A stretch of 64,000 nt of DNA from Bradyrhizobium sp. C9 (GCF_002532045.1 NZ_NWTG01000004.1:186001-250000), one strand, 5' to 3'. Shown: positions 29,136 to 38,154, counted from the first letter of the stretch. Numbers and translations are program-made. The notes: generated by a model from the letters alone, not told the origin.

Positions 29136-29309
29136 TTATTGAGGGATTGACGCGAGGATGAAGCAAAGCGCCACGACCAGGAGCCCGATGAATGCGACAC
29201 CGAAGCCCATGTTCGTCTCGTCGACCGACTTTGCGATATTCACCATCACGAATCCGGCGAGCACAGCGACGACGCCGGCGGCAGCGGCAATCGTGACCAT
29301 CAAGTCCAT
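29136..29309 (-). CDS. 57-residue two-span membrane protein
   Basis: ATG at 29309, stop TAA at 29138-29136. Hydrophobic segments TIAAAAGVVAVLAGFVMVNI and GFGVAFIGLLVVALCFILAS are separated by a short charged turn (AKSVDETNM). In a region of lysis-type membrane proteins it could be a small holin or antiholin; no homology recognised. Confidence 0.6.
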   Translation of the reverse strand: MDLMVTIAAAAGVVAVLAGFVMVNIAKSVDETNMGFGVAFIGLLVVALCFILASIPQ

Positions 29310-29318
29310 TGCTGCGGC

Positions 29319-29708
29319 CTAGGCGACGAGGGAAAGTGTGACCGCGATCGCGGCCGCAACGATGGTGGTGAATATCCAGACTCGCCTGCCCCAGCGATCG
29401 GGTGCAAACACCCGAATGACACAGGCGACGCCGAGGATCTGGACCAGTGCGGTGACAAGCAGCACCGGGCTGTGCAGCATCGAATCCGCGTCCACCCCGC
29501 CGTTGTCGAGATGACGCCACCACCAGATCCATATCCGAGACGCCGCCTCTGGTGCGAAAGCGACGAACAGGGAAATCGCGGCCTGAAGGCGGACGCGCTT
29601 GACGCCGTTCTCCAGGATCTCGCGGGCCATGTAGATGCCTAACATGAAGCAGGCAAAGATCAGCAGGAACGCCAGCGTGCCGTTCGCTCCCTCGAGCAAT
29701 TTCAACAT
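29319..29708 (-). CDS. Three- or four-span membrane protein
   Basis: 129 residues from ATG 29708 with GGGAAATTGAA upstream; the longer frame from 29762 overlaps the previous gene. Spans at about 10-30, 40-58, 75-95 and 105-125 (LAFLLIFACFMLGIYMAREI, LLVTALVQILGVACVIRVFA, VWIFTTIVAAAIAVTLSLV). Possibly part of the lysis cassette; not assignable to a holin class by eye. Confidence 0.65.
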   Translation of the reverse strand: MLKLLEGANGTLAFLLIFACFMLGIYMAREILENGVKRVRLQAAISLFVAFAPEAASRIWIWWWRHLDNGGVDADSMLHSPVLLVTALVQILGVACVIRVFAPDRWGRRVWIFTTIVAAAIAVTLSLVA

Positions 29709-29709
29709 T

Positions 29710-29994
29710 TCAATTTCCCTGCCTCTGGCCGAATGACCGCATGTGATGGACGAGCTGCGCAATCTCGTCGTGCCGTGGCGATGCCTGCGCGGACTCGCTC
29801 GAAGAACGCGAAAGGATTACTGCTTCACGCAACCGGTCTTGGGCCTGGCTGATTTCTCGATCTGCGGTATCGAGGCGGCGCATCGTGGCATCGAGGTCAT
29901 GCAATGCATTTTCGGCAGACGCTTTTTCGATCTCCTCTTCATCGAACGGTTCGATGAGACGGAATTGACGCAATATGTTTCGGAGGAAGCTCAT
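29710..29994 (-). CDS. Coiled-coil protein
   Basis: 94 residues, one base upstream of the membrane-protein start. Acidic helix (DEEEIEKASAENALHDLDAT) followed by heptad-rich sequence (RRLDTADREISQAQDRLREA). Starts four bases inside the end of the gene at 29991, a coupled arrangement. No function known. Confidence 0.6.
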   Translation of the reverse strand: MSFLRNILRQFRLIEPFDEEEIEKASAENALHDLDATMRRLDTADREISQAQDRLREAVILSRSSSESAQASPRHDEIAQLVHHMRSFGQRQGN

Positions 29995-30515
29995 CGCGGC
30001 CTCCGCAAAAGGGCCCCATCAATCTTCGAGGCAATGCTGTCAATCTTGACCTTCAGTTCCGTAGCCGCAGTAGCGGCTGCCGCGCTGCTGTCCCTCGCGA
30101 GGGTCACCGACCCGGTGAGGACTCGGATTGCTTCAGCGTGCGCTGCAAATGCGCTGATCAGATCCTTCAGCTTCTCGATGTTGCCTTCGTGGTAGAACTC
30201 GATCCTCTGGTTCACCATCTCGAATGCCGTGGCCTGCACTTTGATGGCCTCGGCAAGCGCCTCGGTGACGCGGTTCCGCTCCTCGGTCGATTCAGCGACC
30301 TTGGTCAGCGCCGCGTTGTTGGCCTCGACCAGTTTGCTGAACCGCGCGAGCTCTTCCTTCCGCTCGATATGGAGACGGTTGTTCGCTTTGAAGAGCACAA
30401 CGATGGCCCCAGCCAAGACGGGAATGGTTGTCAGCAACACCGCGATCACGGCGCCAGCTGGTCCCCAGCCCGCGAGGGTTTGGGCAACGATCTCCGGCGT
30501 GCCGGCGGCGCCCAT
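29991..30515 (-). CDS. Membrane-anchored coiled-coil protein of the lysis region
   Basis: 174 residues from ATG 30515 with GGGGAAGCG upstream; 11 extra residues are possible from 30548. One span (GAVIAVLLTTIPVLAGAIVV, about 20-42) is followed by a long helix (LHIERKEELARFSKLVEANN) resembling an inner-membrane spanin or a tail-length-like coiled coil. The start overlaps the stop of the next gene upstream (TGATG). Confidence 0.65.
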   Translation of the reverse strand: MGAAGTPEIVAQTLAGWGPAGAVIAVLLTTIPVLAGAIVVLFKANNRLHIERKEELARFSKLVEANNAALTKVAESTEERNRVTEALAEAIKVQATAFEMVNQRIEFYHEGNIEKLKDLISAFAAHAEAIRVLTGSVTLARDSSAAAATAATELKVKIDSIASKIDGALLRRPR

Positions 30516-30757
30516 CAACGCTTCCCCGCCTTCTTGCGCCGCGAGCAAGCCCGGGCGACGTCGCGGTCACCGATCGCCTGAACGGCTACCGCGGCGAGCG
30601 CGCTGTTCGGCGCCGCCCTCATCTCGGCGGCGACCTGTTTCTGGACGTCCTGAGACCATGCCCGGACCGACGGACAGACAACCGTCGGCGCCGGATCGGG
30701 CATCGTGCAGGTAAGCTGGACCGCAATGAAGGCCCAGCCGGTGCAGGTGAACGTCAC
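30515..30757 (-). CDS. Small cysteine-containing protein, possible outer spanin
   Basis: 80 residues. A hydrophobic start with cysteines (MTFTCTGWAFIAVQLTCTM) resembles a lipoprotein signal with VQLTC before a proline-containing mature part, then a basic tail (CSRRKKAGKR). It overlaps the next gene upstream by ATGA. The order after an inner-membrane coiled-coil gene fits an Rz/Rz1 pair, but lipobox quality is moderate. Confidence 0.5.
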   Translation of the reverse strand: MTFTCTGWAFIAVQLTCTMPDPAPTVVCPSVRAWSQDVQKQVAAEMRAAPNSALAAVAVQAIGDRDVARACSRRKKAGKR

Positions 30758-31020
30758 GCTGATCCCTCCTCGAGCCGCTTGATGGCGTCGTCGACCGACT
30801 TCGGGGCGTTGGCTTGCGCCTCGAGCTCGGCCTGCTGAGCCTCAATGGTGGCGTTCTGCTGCTGGACGGTGGCCTGAGCCGCACCGAGATCCTTGGCGTT
30901 CTGGTCGGCCCGCTGCCGCGCCAAGTAATCGTTCAGCGAGCTCCCGAAGGCGTTGAAGAACGCCTCCAGGAGCGGCTGCAGCGCGGTCAGAACGGCGGCG
31001 AGTGTTGCCCCGCTGAACAT
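30754..31020 (-). CDS. Possible inner spanin (Rz-like) coiled-coil protein
   Basis: 88 residues. Hydrophobic N-terminus (MFSGATLAAVLTALQPLLEA) followed by a long glutamine-rich coiled coil (QATVQQQNATIEAQQAELEA). Overlaps the downstream gene by ATGA. Layout and size fit Rz-type proteins that help disrupt the outer membrane; alternatively it is a small structural protein. Confidence 0.5.
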   Translation of the reverse strand: MFSGATLAAVLTALQPLLEAFFNAFGSSLNDYLARQRADQNAKDLGAAQATVQQQNATIEAQQAELEAQANAPKSVDDAIKRLEEGSA

Positions 31021-31029
31021 GATGCCGCC

Positions 31030-31725
31030 TTAGGTCTTGGTAACGCTCGAGACCGCGGCGTTGACGTCCGGAACGGCGTCCGGCGCCAAGTTCAGACGCG
31101 CGATGATCTTCTGGGCGATGGCGTCGGGCCCGCCCATCCAGGAGGTCAGCCAGTCCGGCGAGTGGTCGATGACGTACTGGAGAGCCTGGGCGAGCACGGC
31201 GTTGTGCACGTCGACCGTGAGCGCCTTATCCTTCGTCGCGCCCTGCACCATGTTGATGGCGTAGTCGATACCCTTCTGGAGCAACTGATCGGCGCGGACC
31301 GACACCACGATGGCGTAGACCTGAGCCGGTAGCTTCCGGAGAAGCCAGGTCACGAACGCAAAGATCAGCGTGCCGATCGCGCCGGCCCACTGCGCGATCG
31401 TGGCGCCGTATGCCCACGTCACCTTGGTGGTCTCGCTGGTCGCCTGCGCGACGGTCTCCGGCGCCGCCGCATCCGCGGCAAAGGCGACATCGATCGCGAG
31501 CGAGGCGCCGACGAGCACGGCGAACCCCAGTGCGAACGGCCGCACGCTCCGCGGCAGAACGATGGTAGCCAGCACCAGGCCGAGCAGTGCGACGATCAGG
31601 GTGCCGGTCGGGTCGAAGGCAGGCCCGGCGTCGGCGAAAAAGGTCGAGTTGAAGGAGCCTGCCAGTGCGAGACTCGGCGCGAGCAGAATCGGCACGGCAA
31701 AAGCCGCGCTGTAGATGCGGTTCAT
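31030..31725 (-). CDS. Holin-like membrane protein with signal peptide
   Basis: 231 residues. A signal peptide (IYSAAFAVPILLAPSLALAG) is followed by spans at about 40-60, 65-85 and 110-130 (TLIVALLGLVLATIVLPRSV, AQWAGAIGTLIFAFVTWLL). Then comes a soluble helical part (DQLLQKGIDYAINMVQGATK, NLAPDAVPDVNAAV) of the type seen in large phage holins. Next to the endolysin gene, so a holin role is the best guess. Confidence 0.6.
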   Translation of the reverse strand: MNRIYSAAFAVPILLAPSLALAGSFNSTFFADAGPAFDPTGTLIVALLGLVLATIVLPRSVRPFALGFAVLVGASLAIDVAFAADAAAPETVAQATSETTKVTWAYGATIAQWAGAIGTLIFAFVTWLLRKLPAQVYAIVVSVRADQLLQKGIDYAINMVQGATKDKALTVDVHNAVLAQALQYVIDHSPDWLTSWMGGPDAIAQKIIARLNLAPDAVPDVNAAVSSVTKT

Positions 31726-31775
31726 GTTTCACCTTTTCGATGTGGAAATGCGCGATTACCGTCGCGCGGCGTTCT

Positions 31776-32345
31776 TCAAGATGCCCGGCGATAGGTGCCG
31801 AACACGAAGTCCCAGACCGGCGTCGTGACGCCGAAATTACCCTTCCCGCCCCGATGATGACCGGAGTGGTGTTCGTTCATGAAGGCGACGTACCATGACA
31901 GCCTCGCCTTCGGTCCGTGATGATGAAAACGGACATGGATGCCGCAGTAGGCCAGGTAGCCAATCATCACGCCCGCGACGAAGACCGACGAGCGATCCTC
32001 GCCGACAATCGCCGTTACGATCAGCCACGCCGCTGCAAATGCCGAGAAGGTGCCGATGCTCGAGATCCCGATCATGTCGCGGGGAAGCCGATGGTGCATG
32101 TCGTGCATCGGCGCGAAGCGATTGTTGCCGTGGAAGATCGCGCGGTGGATCCAGTATTCCGCGAGCGTCCAAGTGACGGCTCCGGCTGTGAGCCAGCCGG
32201 CGATCGCGGAAAACCGTAGCCCGCCCAGGACCGCGAAGGCGACCAACGAGCAGACCGCCCACGGCACCAGCAGGAAGTCGAGGAAATACTGGAACGGCGA
32301 CAAGTCGAAAGCCGGATCGAGACCGGCGTGACGGTCCTGGTCCAT
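31776..32345 (-). CDS. Fatty-acid hydroxylase / sterol-desaturase superfamily protein
   Basis: 189 residues from ATG 32345; the frame above is a shadow of the endolysin. Four membrane segments. The di-iron histidine motifs are present in order: HRAIFH, HDMHH, HVRFHHH and HHSGHH. The family hydroxylates or desaturates lipids in the membrane. It lies six bases downstream of the endolysin and before the holin-like gene, an unusual place for a lipid enzyme; a role in changing the membrane before lysis is conjecture. Confidence 0.85.
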   Translation of the reverse strand: MDQDRHAGLDPAFDLSPFQYFLDFLLVPWAVCSLVAFAVLGGLRFSAIAGWLTAGAVTWTLAEYWIHRAIFHGNNRFAPMHDMHHRLPRDMIGISSIGTFSAFAAAWLIVTAIVGEDRSSVFVAGVMIGYLAYCGIHVRFHHHGPKARLSWYVAFMNEHHSGHHRGGKGNFGVTTPVWDFVFGTYRRAS

Positions 32346-32350
32346 GGCCT

Positions 32351-33136
32351 TCAGGCCTCGTTCGTGGACACACGGCCGTCGCTGCGAACGATCGGCAGAT
32401 GACTGAAACCGATCTGACTCGCTGGCGGCGGCGCAACGTCCTTCGGCCACCAAAAGCCTTGGTTGAGCCGCGACGTCGCGAAGGGCTCGATGTTGACGGC
32501 GTCCGACTGGTTGCCGCCAAGCCCCATGACGTTGCCATGCTGATCCTTGCCGACCACGACCGTGATGTGGCCCCCGCCGCTCCGCTTCATCGGAGCGAAG
32601 GCGCCGACGGCAGGCCCGGCGAGCTTCACGGCTGGCCAGTGGCCGGCGAAATCGAGCGCCCACAGGGTCTCGGTGCCCTTGAGACCGACCTTGGTCAGGA
32701 TGTGGTTGGCGAAGAGCGCACACCACGGGATCGAGTCGTGGGTATATTCGGCTGCGATATCGCCGCCCTCGTCCTTCGCCCACTGGATGATGACGGGGTT
32801 GTCTTTGGAGCCAGCCCCCTCCTTGGTCCCAATCAGCTTGATGCCGGCTTCGAGCCAAAGCGGGCGGCCGATCTCGGTTGCCGGAGCCGGAACCGGAACC
32901 TTGTTCGCCAGAGCGGTATCCAGAGCCGCCGCCGTCAGGGGGCCGACCTCGCCGTCAACCGTAAGGCCTGCCCGCTTCTGGAAAGCCTCGACGGCGGTAT
33001 CGGTTGCCGGTCCAAACCACCCGGTACCGTTGAGCGCGTAACCAATAGATCTCAGCGCAAGCTGGACCTGCTTCACAACGTCGCCCTGCGCGCCCAAGCG
33101 CAAGGGTTTCGCCGCTACGAGAGCTGCGATCGTCAT
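32351..33136 (-). CDS. Endolysin: peptidoglycan-binding plus TIGR02594-like amidase domain
   Basis: 261 residues with AAGGAGAAACG before ATG 33136. Residues 10-75 form a peptidoglycan-binding repeat (LRLGAQGDVVKQVQLALRSI, VEAFQKRAGLTVDGEVG). Residues about 90-240 carry a cysteine-histidine hydrolase: SIPWCALFAN with C139 and GGGHITVVVG with H190. This pairing is known from alphaproteobacterial phage endolysins. No signal peptide, so release needs a holin. A terminator hairpin ends 21 bases before its start codon. Confidence 0.85.
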   Translation of the reverse strand: MTIAALVAAKPLRLGAQGDVVKQVQLALRSIGYALNGTGWFGPATDTAVEAFQKRAGLTVDGEVGPLTAAALDTALANKVPVPAPATEIGRPLWLEAGIKLIGTKEGAGSKDNPVIIQWAKDEGGDIAAEYTHDSIPWCALFANHILTKVGLKGTETLWALDFAGHWPAVKLAGPAVGAFAPMKRSGGGHITVVVGKDQHGNVMGLGGNQSDAVNIEPFATSRLNQGFWWPKDVAPPPASQIGFSHLPIVRSDGRVSTNEA

Positions 33137-33156
33137 CTCGTTTCTCCTTGTGGTAC

Positions 33157-33183
33157 GAAAAAAGCCGCCGAAATCGGCGGCTT
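33157..33183 (-). terminator. Rho-independent terminator just upstream of the endolysin gene
   Basis: Minus strand AAGCCGCCG ATTT CGGCGGCTT followed by TTTTT. It would stop transcription coming from the structural genes, leaving lysis expression to read-through or a local promoter. Confidence 0.85.
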
Positions 33184-33624
33184 ACGTGGGTCAGACGGCT
33201 GTTCAGGCCGCGGTGGCGTCAGGACTCAGTCCGAACCCGAATGGCCGGTCAGCCAATTTGCCGGCTTTACTTCAGGTTGCGTCGAGGATAGTTCGCGTGT
33301 GCGGTGTCTTGAAACGCATCGCCGTCGACAGGGGCTAGCGAGGGCCGGGTCACTGGTCCCTGCGCCCTGTCGATCGAGGTCCCATCTGTTGTTTCGTCGG
33401 TATTTCTGTGCCTAATAGGCGCGCCGTTTTGAGCTTGAAACCTCGGAATGGCGGATCACCGTAGTAGAGGCTACCGGCCCCATGCCGGGGGGGCCCAGCA
33501 AATACGCCGTCGACCGCGCCGGGTAGCTCCTGGCGCAAGATGTGCCAATACCTGGGGTCAGCACCTCTACTGCTGAGTTTCAACCCACCCCGGCACCAGC
33601 CTGGGGCAGCGTAGAGGGCTGCTT
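33184..33624. other. Intergenic stretch without a convincing gene
   Basis: About 440 bases. A minus-strand frame (33350-33583, TTG start) and a plus-strand frame (33150-33338) exist, but neither has good start signals or natural composition. It may hold the promoter for the lysis genes; none was identified. Confidence 0.5.
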
Positions 33625-33807
33625 GTGGTCACCAGGACCAAGAACTTCGCTTTTTACGGTGCGTTCATTGCACTGTTCATCGGGCTGAAGCTGATTTCGA
33701 GCTACTACCCTGACCTGCTAGGCCCGCGCACGCCGCACTTTATTTGCGAACCCTTCGACGGCAAGGCGCTGTCGGAACCGCAATGCGTTCGCTGGAAGAT
33801 CCCATGA
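33625..33807 (+). CDS. Small membrane protein
   Basis: 60 residues from the GTG at 33625 (GAGGG ten bases upstream). One span (FAFYGAFIALFIGLKLIS) followed by a short extracytoplasmic tail with two cysteines (PHFICEPF, PQCVRW). Overlaps the next gene by ATGA. Convergent to the tail-fibre gene; possibly expressed in the lysogen. Confidence 0.55.
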   Translation: MVTRTKNFAFYGAFIALFIGLKLISSYYPDLLGPRTPHFICEPFDGKALSEPQCVRWKIP

Positions 33808-33971
33808 GCGCTGGCATATGGGTCTTGGTCTCAGTCGGGGCCGCAATCGCAATGCTAAAGATAGTCGTGCTGATCGATTGGCTCATCAAATATAGGCGGA
33901 TGAGCCTTCCGGAGCGCCAAGAAGCGCTCCGGTCTATAGGTGAAGGTGACGTGTCGGGTTGGGGTAACTAG
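33804..33971 (+). CDS. Small membrane protein, coupled to the previous gene
   Basis: 55 residues; ATG 33804 overlaps the upstream stop. A span (IWVLVSVGAAIAMLKIVVLI) precedes a cytoplasmic tail (KYRRMSLPERQEALRSIGEG). No family recognised. Confidence 0.6.
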   Translation: MSAGIWVLVSVGAAIAMLKIVVLIDWLIKYRRMSLPERQEALRSIGEGDVSGWGN

Positions 33972-33989
33972 ACAGAAACCCTGTGACAA

Positions 33990-36755
33990 TCACCACCGCA
34001 ACGAAAATGTCGCGCCGTCCATCTGCGCGGCGGTAGCGATGCTGCCGCCCACCATATTCCAAAGATAGAACGTAATCGAATTGTCTCCGACAGTGCTCAC
34101 GCGCGCCTGAAACCATTGCCCCGAACTACCGGAGTGGTCGAACGACGCGCGGATCACGCCCGGATTATCGAACAACGATTTGACGCGGTACCGAAACTTG
34201 CAGACAACCTCATAGGGAAACGAAGTTGTCGCAACCGAGTCGAGCGCATCGAAATTGTCCTTCAAGTCGCTGATGGTAAACAGTCCCGTTGATTGGGAGT
34301 ACGTCAGCGCGCATGAGCCGTGGATCACCTCTCTCCGCTTATCGTTGAAGTTGACGGCCTGGGTCGTGGCGACCGAAGTATACATCGGGTCATAGTATCG
34401 GGGATCGAGCCGCTGCTCGCGGCCACCGCTGAAATGCCTCTGAACCAGCGCGTCAAAGAGAACCTTATTGCCACGCTTCGTCATGTGGATGTTGTCATAA
34501 CGCCAGTATGCAGGATCGAGCGTTGCGAACAGCGCTTGCGTATCGAAGAACAGACAATTCAGACTTTCCGCAGTAACCCGCTCCAAGGCGAGGAAATCCC
34601 GCATTGTCGATCCGTTCAGGACATCGGTAGGCCCATAACCCGCCGCGCTGTTTGGCGTTGGTGCCATCACGACGATCTCACAATGCGGGTTCGTCGCTCT
34701 GGTGTTGTTGATGAGACTCGTCAGATCGGCCGCGAACTGCTCTTTCGTCTTGCTCGCACGGTCGTTTGCACCCGTGATGATGATCAGCAGATCGGGGTTG
34801 TAGTTACCGATGCGAGCCGCGTATTCCGCATTGATCTGCGCAGTCGTGTAGCCCCCATGCCCGGTTAGCTGGAAGTTGGTCAACTTCGAACTAATTCCCT
34901 GGATGAACATCGTCATGTTCCCGGTGAGGGCCGAGCCATCCGCATTGCTGAAATTCTTCAGGATGATCTTGACCGGGTGCTGGTTGTTCGCACCGCAATC
35001 GATTTCTGTCTGGTGGGTCTGAAAACCAGCCCAGCTTGTCGTCGCTTGGTTGGTCAACAGAGCAACGTCTACCTCAGTCGTGTACGGGTAGAGCGAATAG
35101 GATAGCTGACAACGTTGATTGTTCGAGCCCGCGTTTGGGTTGTTGAGCCAGTGCAGAAATGCCTTGCCGCTGCTGTCGACGCTATTAAATCGATGCATGA
35201 ACCATGCACGGTCGGTGGACTTCGTTGCGTTGATGCCGACATATCTCGAATTGAACGGCGTGACATATGCCGCTTGCGAGTATGCCGGCGCTGGCGTCCC
35301 TGCATCGACGTCCAAAATCCAATCCAGATTGTCCGCATGCTCCCAGGCAGGATCAAGCCTATGCGCGAAGTCCCTCAACATGAACGACCATGACATCATC
35401 CCCGGATAGAAGTCATAAGCGTTAACGGGTGAACCGCCCGGAATAGGAAAATCATAGGCGTTGAAGCTGAGGCTGTCGCCAGTGACGACGATGTTTTTTC
35501 CGTGGTACCGCAAGAGGTGCGAAAAATCTTTGTTGCAATCGGTCTGGGCTCCGATGTTGACGCGGACCAGCGGCGTGTTCGCAGCATATTCGGACGCATA
35601 GTTGACCGATGACACGTCACCGGCACCGGGCTGACCAGCGACGTTTATATTCCAACTAGCAAACGTTCCCGCGCCGCTGAACTTGTCGGCGACCACCGTC
35701 ATCGCACCGCTAACGGGGTTGTAGTACGCAACGCCTTCCATCCAATTCGAGTAATCTCCTGAATCGGCGGTGATGCGAGCGCGAGCACCGTTCTTGTAGG
35801 CAAGCTCTGCCTGGGTAGAGAAATTCTGATTTCCTGTCCCAATTGTCAGGGACGTGGTCGAGGTGCCGCCATAGCCTACCCCCGGTTCACCAGCGACGTT
35901 GATATTCCAGAACTCAAATGTTCCTGCACCGGCGATCTTATCAACGACTACCGTCATCGCACCTGTGGCGGAGACGTAATACCCGATGCCTTCCATCCAG
36001 TTCGCTGGATCGGCCGTGAGGCGAATACGCGCGCCATTCGTGTAGGCTAGCCCCGCTTGCGTCTGGAAGTCGTGATTTCCTAGCCCGATTGTCAGCGACC
36101 AGTCCGAGGTGCCTCCGTATCCAGAACCTCTATCGCCCTTGTCGCCCTTGTCTCCCTTGCCAGCCAACAGGGTCCAGTAAGCTGGATTTGGCGGAGCGTT
36201 GCCGGCCGTTGGTGTGCCGTAACCATAGATGTACGCACTGCCCCCGGACGAGACCACATCGTTAACCGAGTAGTTAACGCCAGAATCGTAATTGCCCCTG
36301 AATGCGAAGCCCTTGTAGATTCCGAGGAACGACCACGCGCCTTCGGTTTTCACCCAAAGCTTACCGGTGCTGGCCTGGAATCCGTACTGACCGTCTTTGC
36401 CGTAGGACGGGTCCGGCGCAGTAAGAGATGAAGCAACAAAGATGTAGAAGCCATCAGTGTTCAACGCCGCGACGAGCGTTGACACGTCAGACATGGCCTG
36501 CGCACCGACAATCCGCTGGAGAGATATTTGCCAAATGACATAGGCCACGTTGGCCTGTGCGCCTCCACCCCACGGCGTGATGACGAGATGGGTCGGATCT
36601 GTAACGTCCGTGATGATCGTGTGGAAATTTCCAATCTGGAGAACGTCGCCGGGCCTCACGTTCGTGCTCGACCAAATCGTCGCTGCCCCGGTCACAGTGG
36701 TTCCGTTGGCGGCAACGGAAACCGTCCCGGTTGAATAGCTGGCAAGCGCCGTCAT
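33990..36755 (-). CDS. Tail fibre / receptor-binding protein with SGNH hydrolase domain
   Basis: 921 residues. The N-terminal region (to about 195) is a tail-attachment part. A collagen-like GDKGDKGDRG follows near 205. Then come two tandem copies of an about 87-residue beta unit, beginning GYGGTSDWSLTIGLGNHDF and GYGGTSTTSLTIGTGNQNF. From about 420 an SGNH/GDSL hydrolase domain follows: VTGDSLSFN, ITGANDRAS near 660 and DNIHMTKRG near 752, giving Ser, Asn and Asp-x-x-His. It could deacetylate or cleave surface polysaccharide. Last gene of the structural transcript. Confidence 0.85.
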   Translation of the reverse strand: MTALASYSTGTVSVAANGTTVTGAATIWSSTNVRPGDVLQIGNFHTIITDVTDPTHLVITPWGGGAQANVAYVIWQISLQRIVGAQAMSDVSTLVAALNTDGFYIFVASSLTAPDPSYGKDGQYGFQASTGKLWVKTEGAWSFLGIYKGFAFRGNYDSGVNYSVNDVVSSGGSAYIYGYGTPTAGNAPPNPAYWTLLAGKGDKGDKGDRGSGYGGTSDWSLTIGLGNHDFQTQAGLAYTNGARIRLTADPANWMEGIGYYVSATGAMTVVVDKIAGAGTFEFWNINVAGEPGVGYGGTSTTSLTIGTGNQNFSTQAELAYKNGARARITADSGDYSNWMEGVAYYNPVSGAMTVVADKFSGAGTFASWNINVAGQPGAGDVSSVNYASEYAANTPLVRVNIGAQTDCNKDFSHLLRYHGKNIVVTGDSLSFNAYDFPIPGGSPVNAYDFYPGMMSWSFMLRDFAHRLDPAWEHADNLDWILDVDAGTPAPAYSQAAYVTPFNSRYVGINATKSTDRAWFMHRFNSVDSSGKAFLHWLNNPNAGSNNQRCQLSYSLYPYTTEVDVALLTNQATTSWAGFQTHQTEIDCGANNQHPVKIILKNFSNADGSALTGNMTMFIQGISSKLTNFQLTGHGGYTTAQINAEYAARIGNYNPDLLIIITGANDRASKTKEQFAADLTSLINNTRATNPHCEIVVMAPTPNSAAGYGPTDVLNGSTMRDFLALERVTAESLNCLFFDTQALFATLDPAYWRYDNIHMTKRGNKVLFDALVQRHFSGGREQRLDPRYYDPMYTSVATTQAVNFNDKRREVIHGSCALTYSQSTGLFTISDLKDNFDALDSVATTSFPYEVVCKFRYRVKSLFDNPGVIRASFDHSGSSGQWFQARVSTVGDNSITFYLWNMVGGSIATAAQMDGATFSLRW

Positions 36756-36827
36756 CTCGAGAACCTCTCGATCAAAGCTTCACTATGTTTTCTAGGTTGG
36801 AGCGAACGACGGCCCCGGAGCATCGGG

Positions 36828-37196
36828 CTAAGGCAGGAGCGCCAGCCGTTGGTCCTCGTAGTGAGCCGGGACGTTGTTGTCCTCTAGGATCTTGTTCAGC
36901 TCGTCCAAGGTCTGCGCGTTCCGAGCCGCAACTATGAGGCTCCTGCGCTTGTTCTCTTTGACCATGAGGTCGTCAGGCTTTGCCAGGATGGTGGCCGCGA
37001 GCTCCTGCACGGTCTTCCCCTCGATCTTGGCTGCCTCTTCAAACTCTGCGGTCGGCGCCGCTCCGCCTTGGACGGACAGCGCCAGCATGTGCTTCCGGGC
37101 ATGCGCGACGTCGTGACCGTCGACCATCAGGAACGTGTTGATCCTGCGTTCCGCCCGCTTCTTCTCCTGGACGAGCGGAGAGATGCTGATCTTCAT
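36828..37196 (-). CDS. Unknown tail-region protein
   Basis: 122 residues, starting four bases inside the end of the upstream gene. Mostly helical (EKKRAERRINTFLMVDGHDV, KENKRRSLIVAARNAQTLDE). Its place right before the fibre gene suggests a fibre-assembly or connector role, without sequence support. Confidence 0.6.
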   Translation of the reverse strand: MKISISPLVQEKKRAERRINTFLMVDGHDVAHARKHMLALSVQGGAAPTAEFEEAAKIEGKTVQELAATILAKPDDLMVKENKRRSLIVAARNAQTLDELNKILEDNNVPAHYEDQRLALLP

Positions 37197-37753
37197 TGCG
37201 CCCCCACCTCGAAAGCGCCGACCTTGTAGGGCTGGCCTGGGACGACCGTCACCCGGAATGTCCCGACTTGGTCGCTCGCGAACTCGATTTTGCCGTCCGT
37301 GACGTCCTCCTGGTGGACCAGCTTGTTGTCGTACCAGACATAGACCGTGAACTTCTCCGGCTGCACGGTGAGGTGAAGCGTATCGACTCCGTCCGCCTTG
37401 ATCGGCCGGATCTCGCCCGTGATGATCACTTCCGGTTTCGGCAAAACCTCTGGCCGCTCCTTCGTTAGATCGACATAGGCCTCTTTGATGTCCACTGGGC
37501 CGTCGTAAAGAATGTGGTCGATGCCGGCCTCGGTGAACGACTTCGAAATTTCGTCCATCGGTCGAGCGGCTTGAAGAATGATCTGTGTGATGAAGCCATT
37601 GGCATCATGCCTGACGAGCGTCTTCGTCTTGTTTAGCGCCTCCGGCTCCTCGAGGGTGACCGGCTCGGCGCCGCCGGTGGTCGCTGGCACCGACGCACCG
37701 CCCGGAACGAACCCAGGAACAGCCCACGTATTGTCGAGCGTCACCCCAGTCAT
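37193..37753 (-). CDS. Unknown tail-region protein, beta-rich C-terminus
   Basis: 186 residues. The C-terminal half looks like an Ig-like beta sandwich (TVYVWYDNKLVHQEDVTDGK, GTFRVTVVPGQPYKVGAFEV). It overlaps both neighbours by four bases. Possibly a structural decoration of the tail tip. Confidence 0.6.
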   Translation of the reverse strand: MTGVTLDNTWAVPGFVPGGASVPATTGGAEPVTLEEPEALNKTKTLVRHDANGFITQIILQAARPMDEISKSFTEAGIDHILYDGPVDIKEAYVDLTKERPEVLPKPEVIITGEIRPIKADGVDTLHLTVQPEKFTVYVWYDNKLVHQEDVTDGKIEFASDQVGTFRVTVVPGQPYKVGAFEVGAQ

Positions 37754-38154
37754 CCCGCGATCCTTCTAAAAAGGGAGTAATACAGGCGGCCCTGCTGATT
37801 GCCGAACTTAAACCGGAACTGAATGGCAGAAGCGGAGACCGCTGCGAAAATCCAGAAATCAGTGCCACCACCCCGATAAGCTTCGCACTGGAGGTACTGC
37901 GCACCGGGATTGAGCAAAATGCTCGGATCACAGTATCCGAGCATGAATGGCACCTCCGGCAATGTTTCTCCGAAGGACTGCGTCGCGATGCTATTGTTGA
38001 TGCTGTCCAGCGTTCCACTCAAATAGAACTGATGGCCGGACCACCGAGAATCAAACACAGTCTGATCAAGGTTCGCGACCGATGCGTCGATGCCCGGCTT
38101 GCTGACGACGAGCTTGGCATTGGCGCCTCCCACCATGAGCACGCGCTGGATCAT
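37750..38154 (-). CDS. Tail-region protein, member 1 of a tandem family
   Basis: 134 residues, beta-rich. It shares with the genes at 38592 and 38151 the layout of a short N-terminal strand, VSKPGID/VSKPGYD, an FDSRW/LDSRL segment, (F)YLSG/FYSG turn and aromatic C-terminus. Function unknown; probably tip or fibre components. ATGA overlaps on both sides. Confidence 0.65.
   Translation of the reverse strand: MIQRVLMVGGANAKLVVSKPGIDASVANLDQTVFDSRWSGHQFYLSGTLDSINNSIATQSFGETLPEVPFMLGYCDPSILLNPGAQYLQCEAYRGGGTDFWIFAAVSASAIQFRFKFGNQQGRLYYSLFRRIAG

Noticed and set aside
33350..33583. Minus-strand frame with TTG start
   Set aside because: No convincing ribosome site and composition like non-coding DNA; not enough to call.
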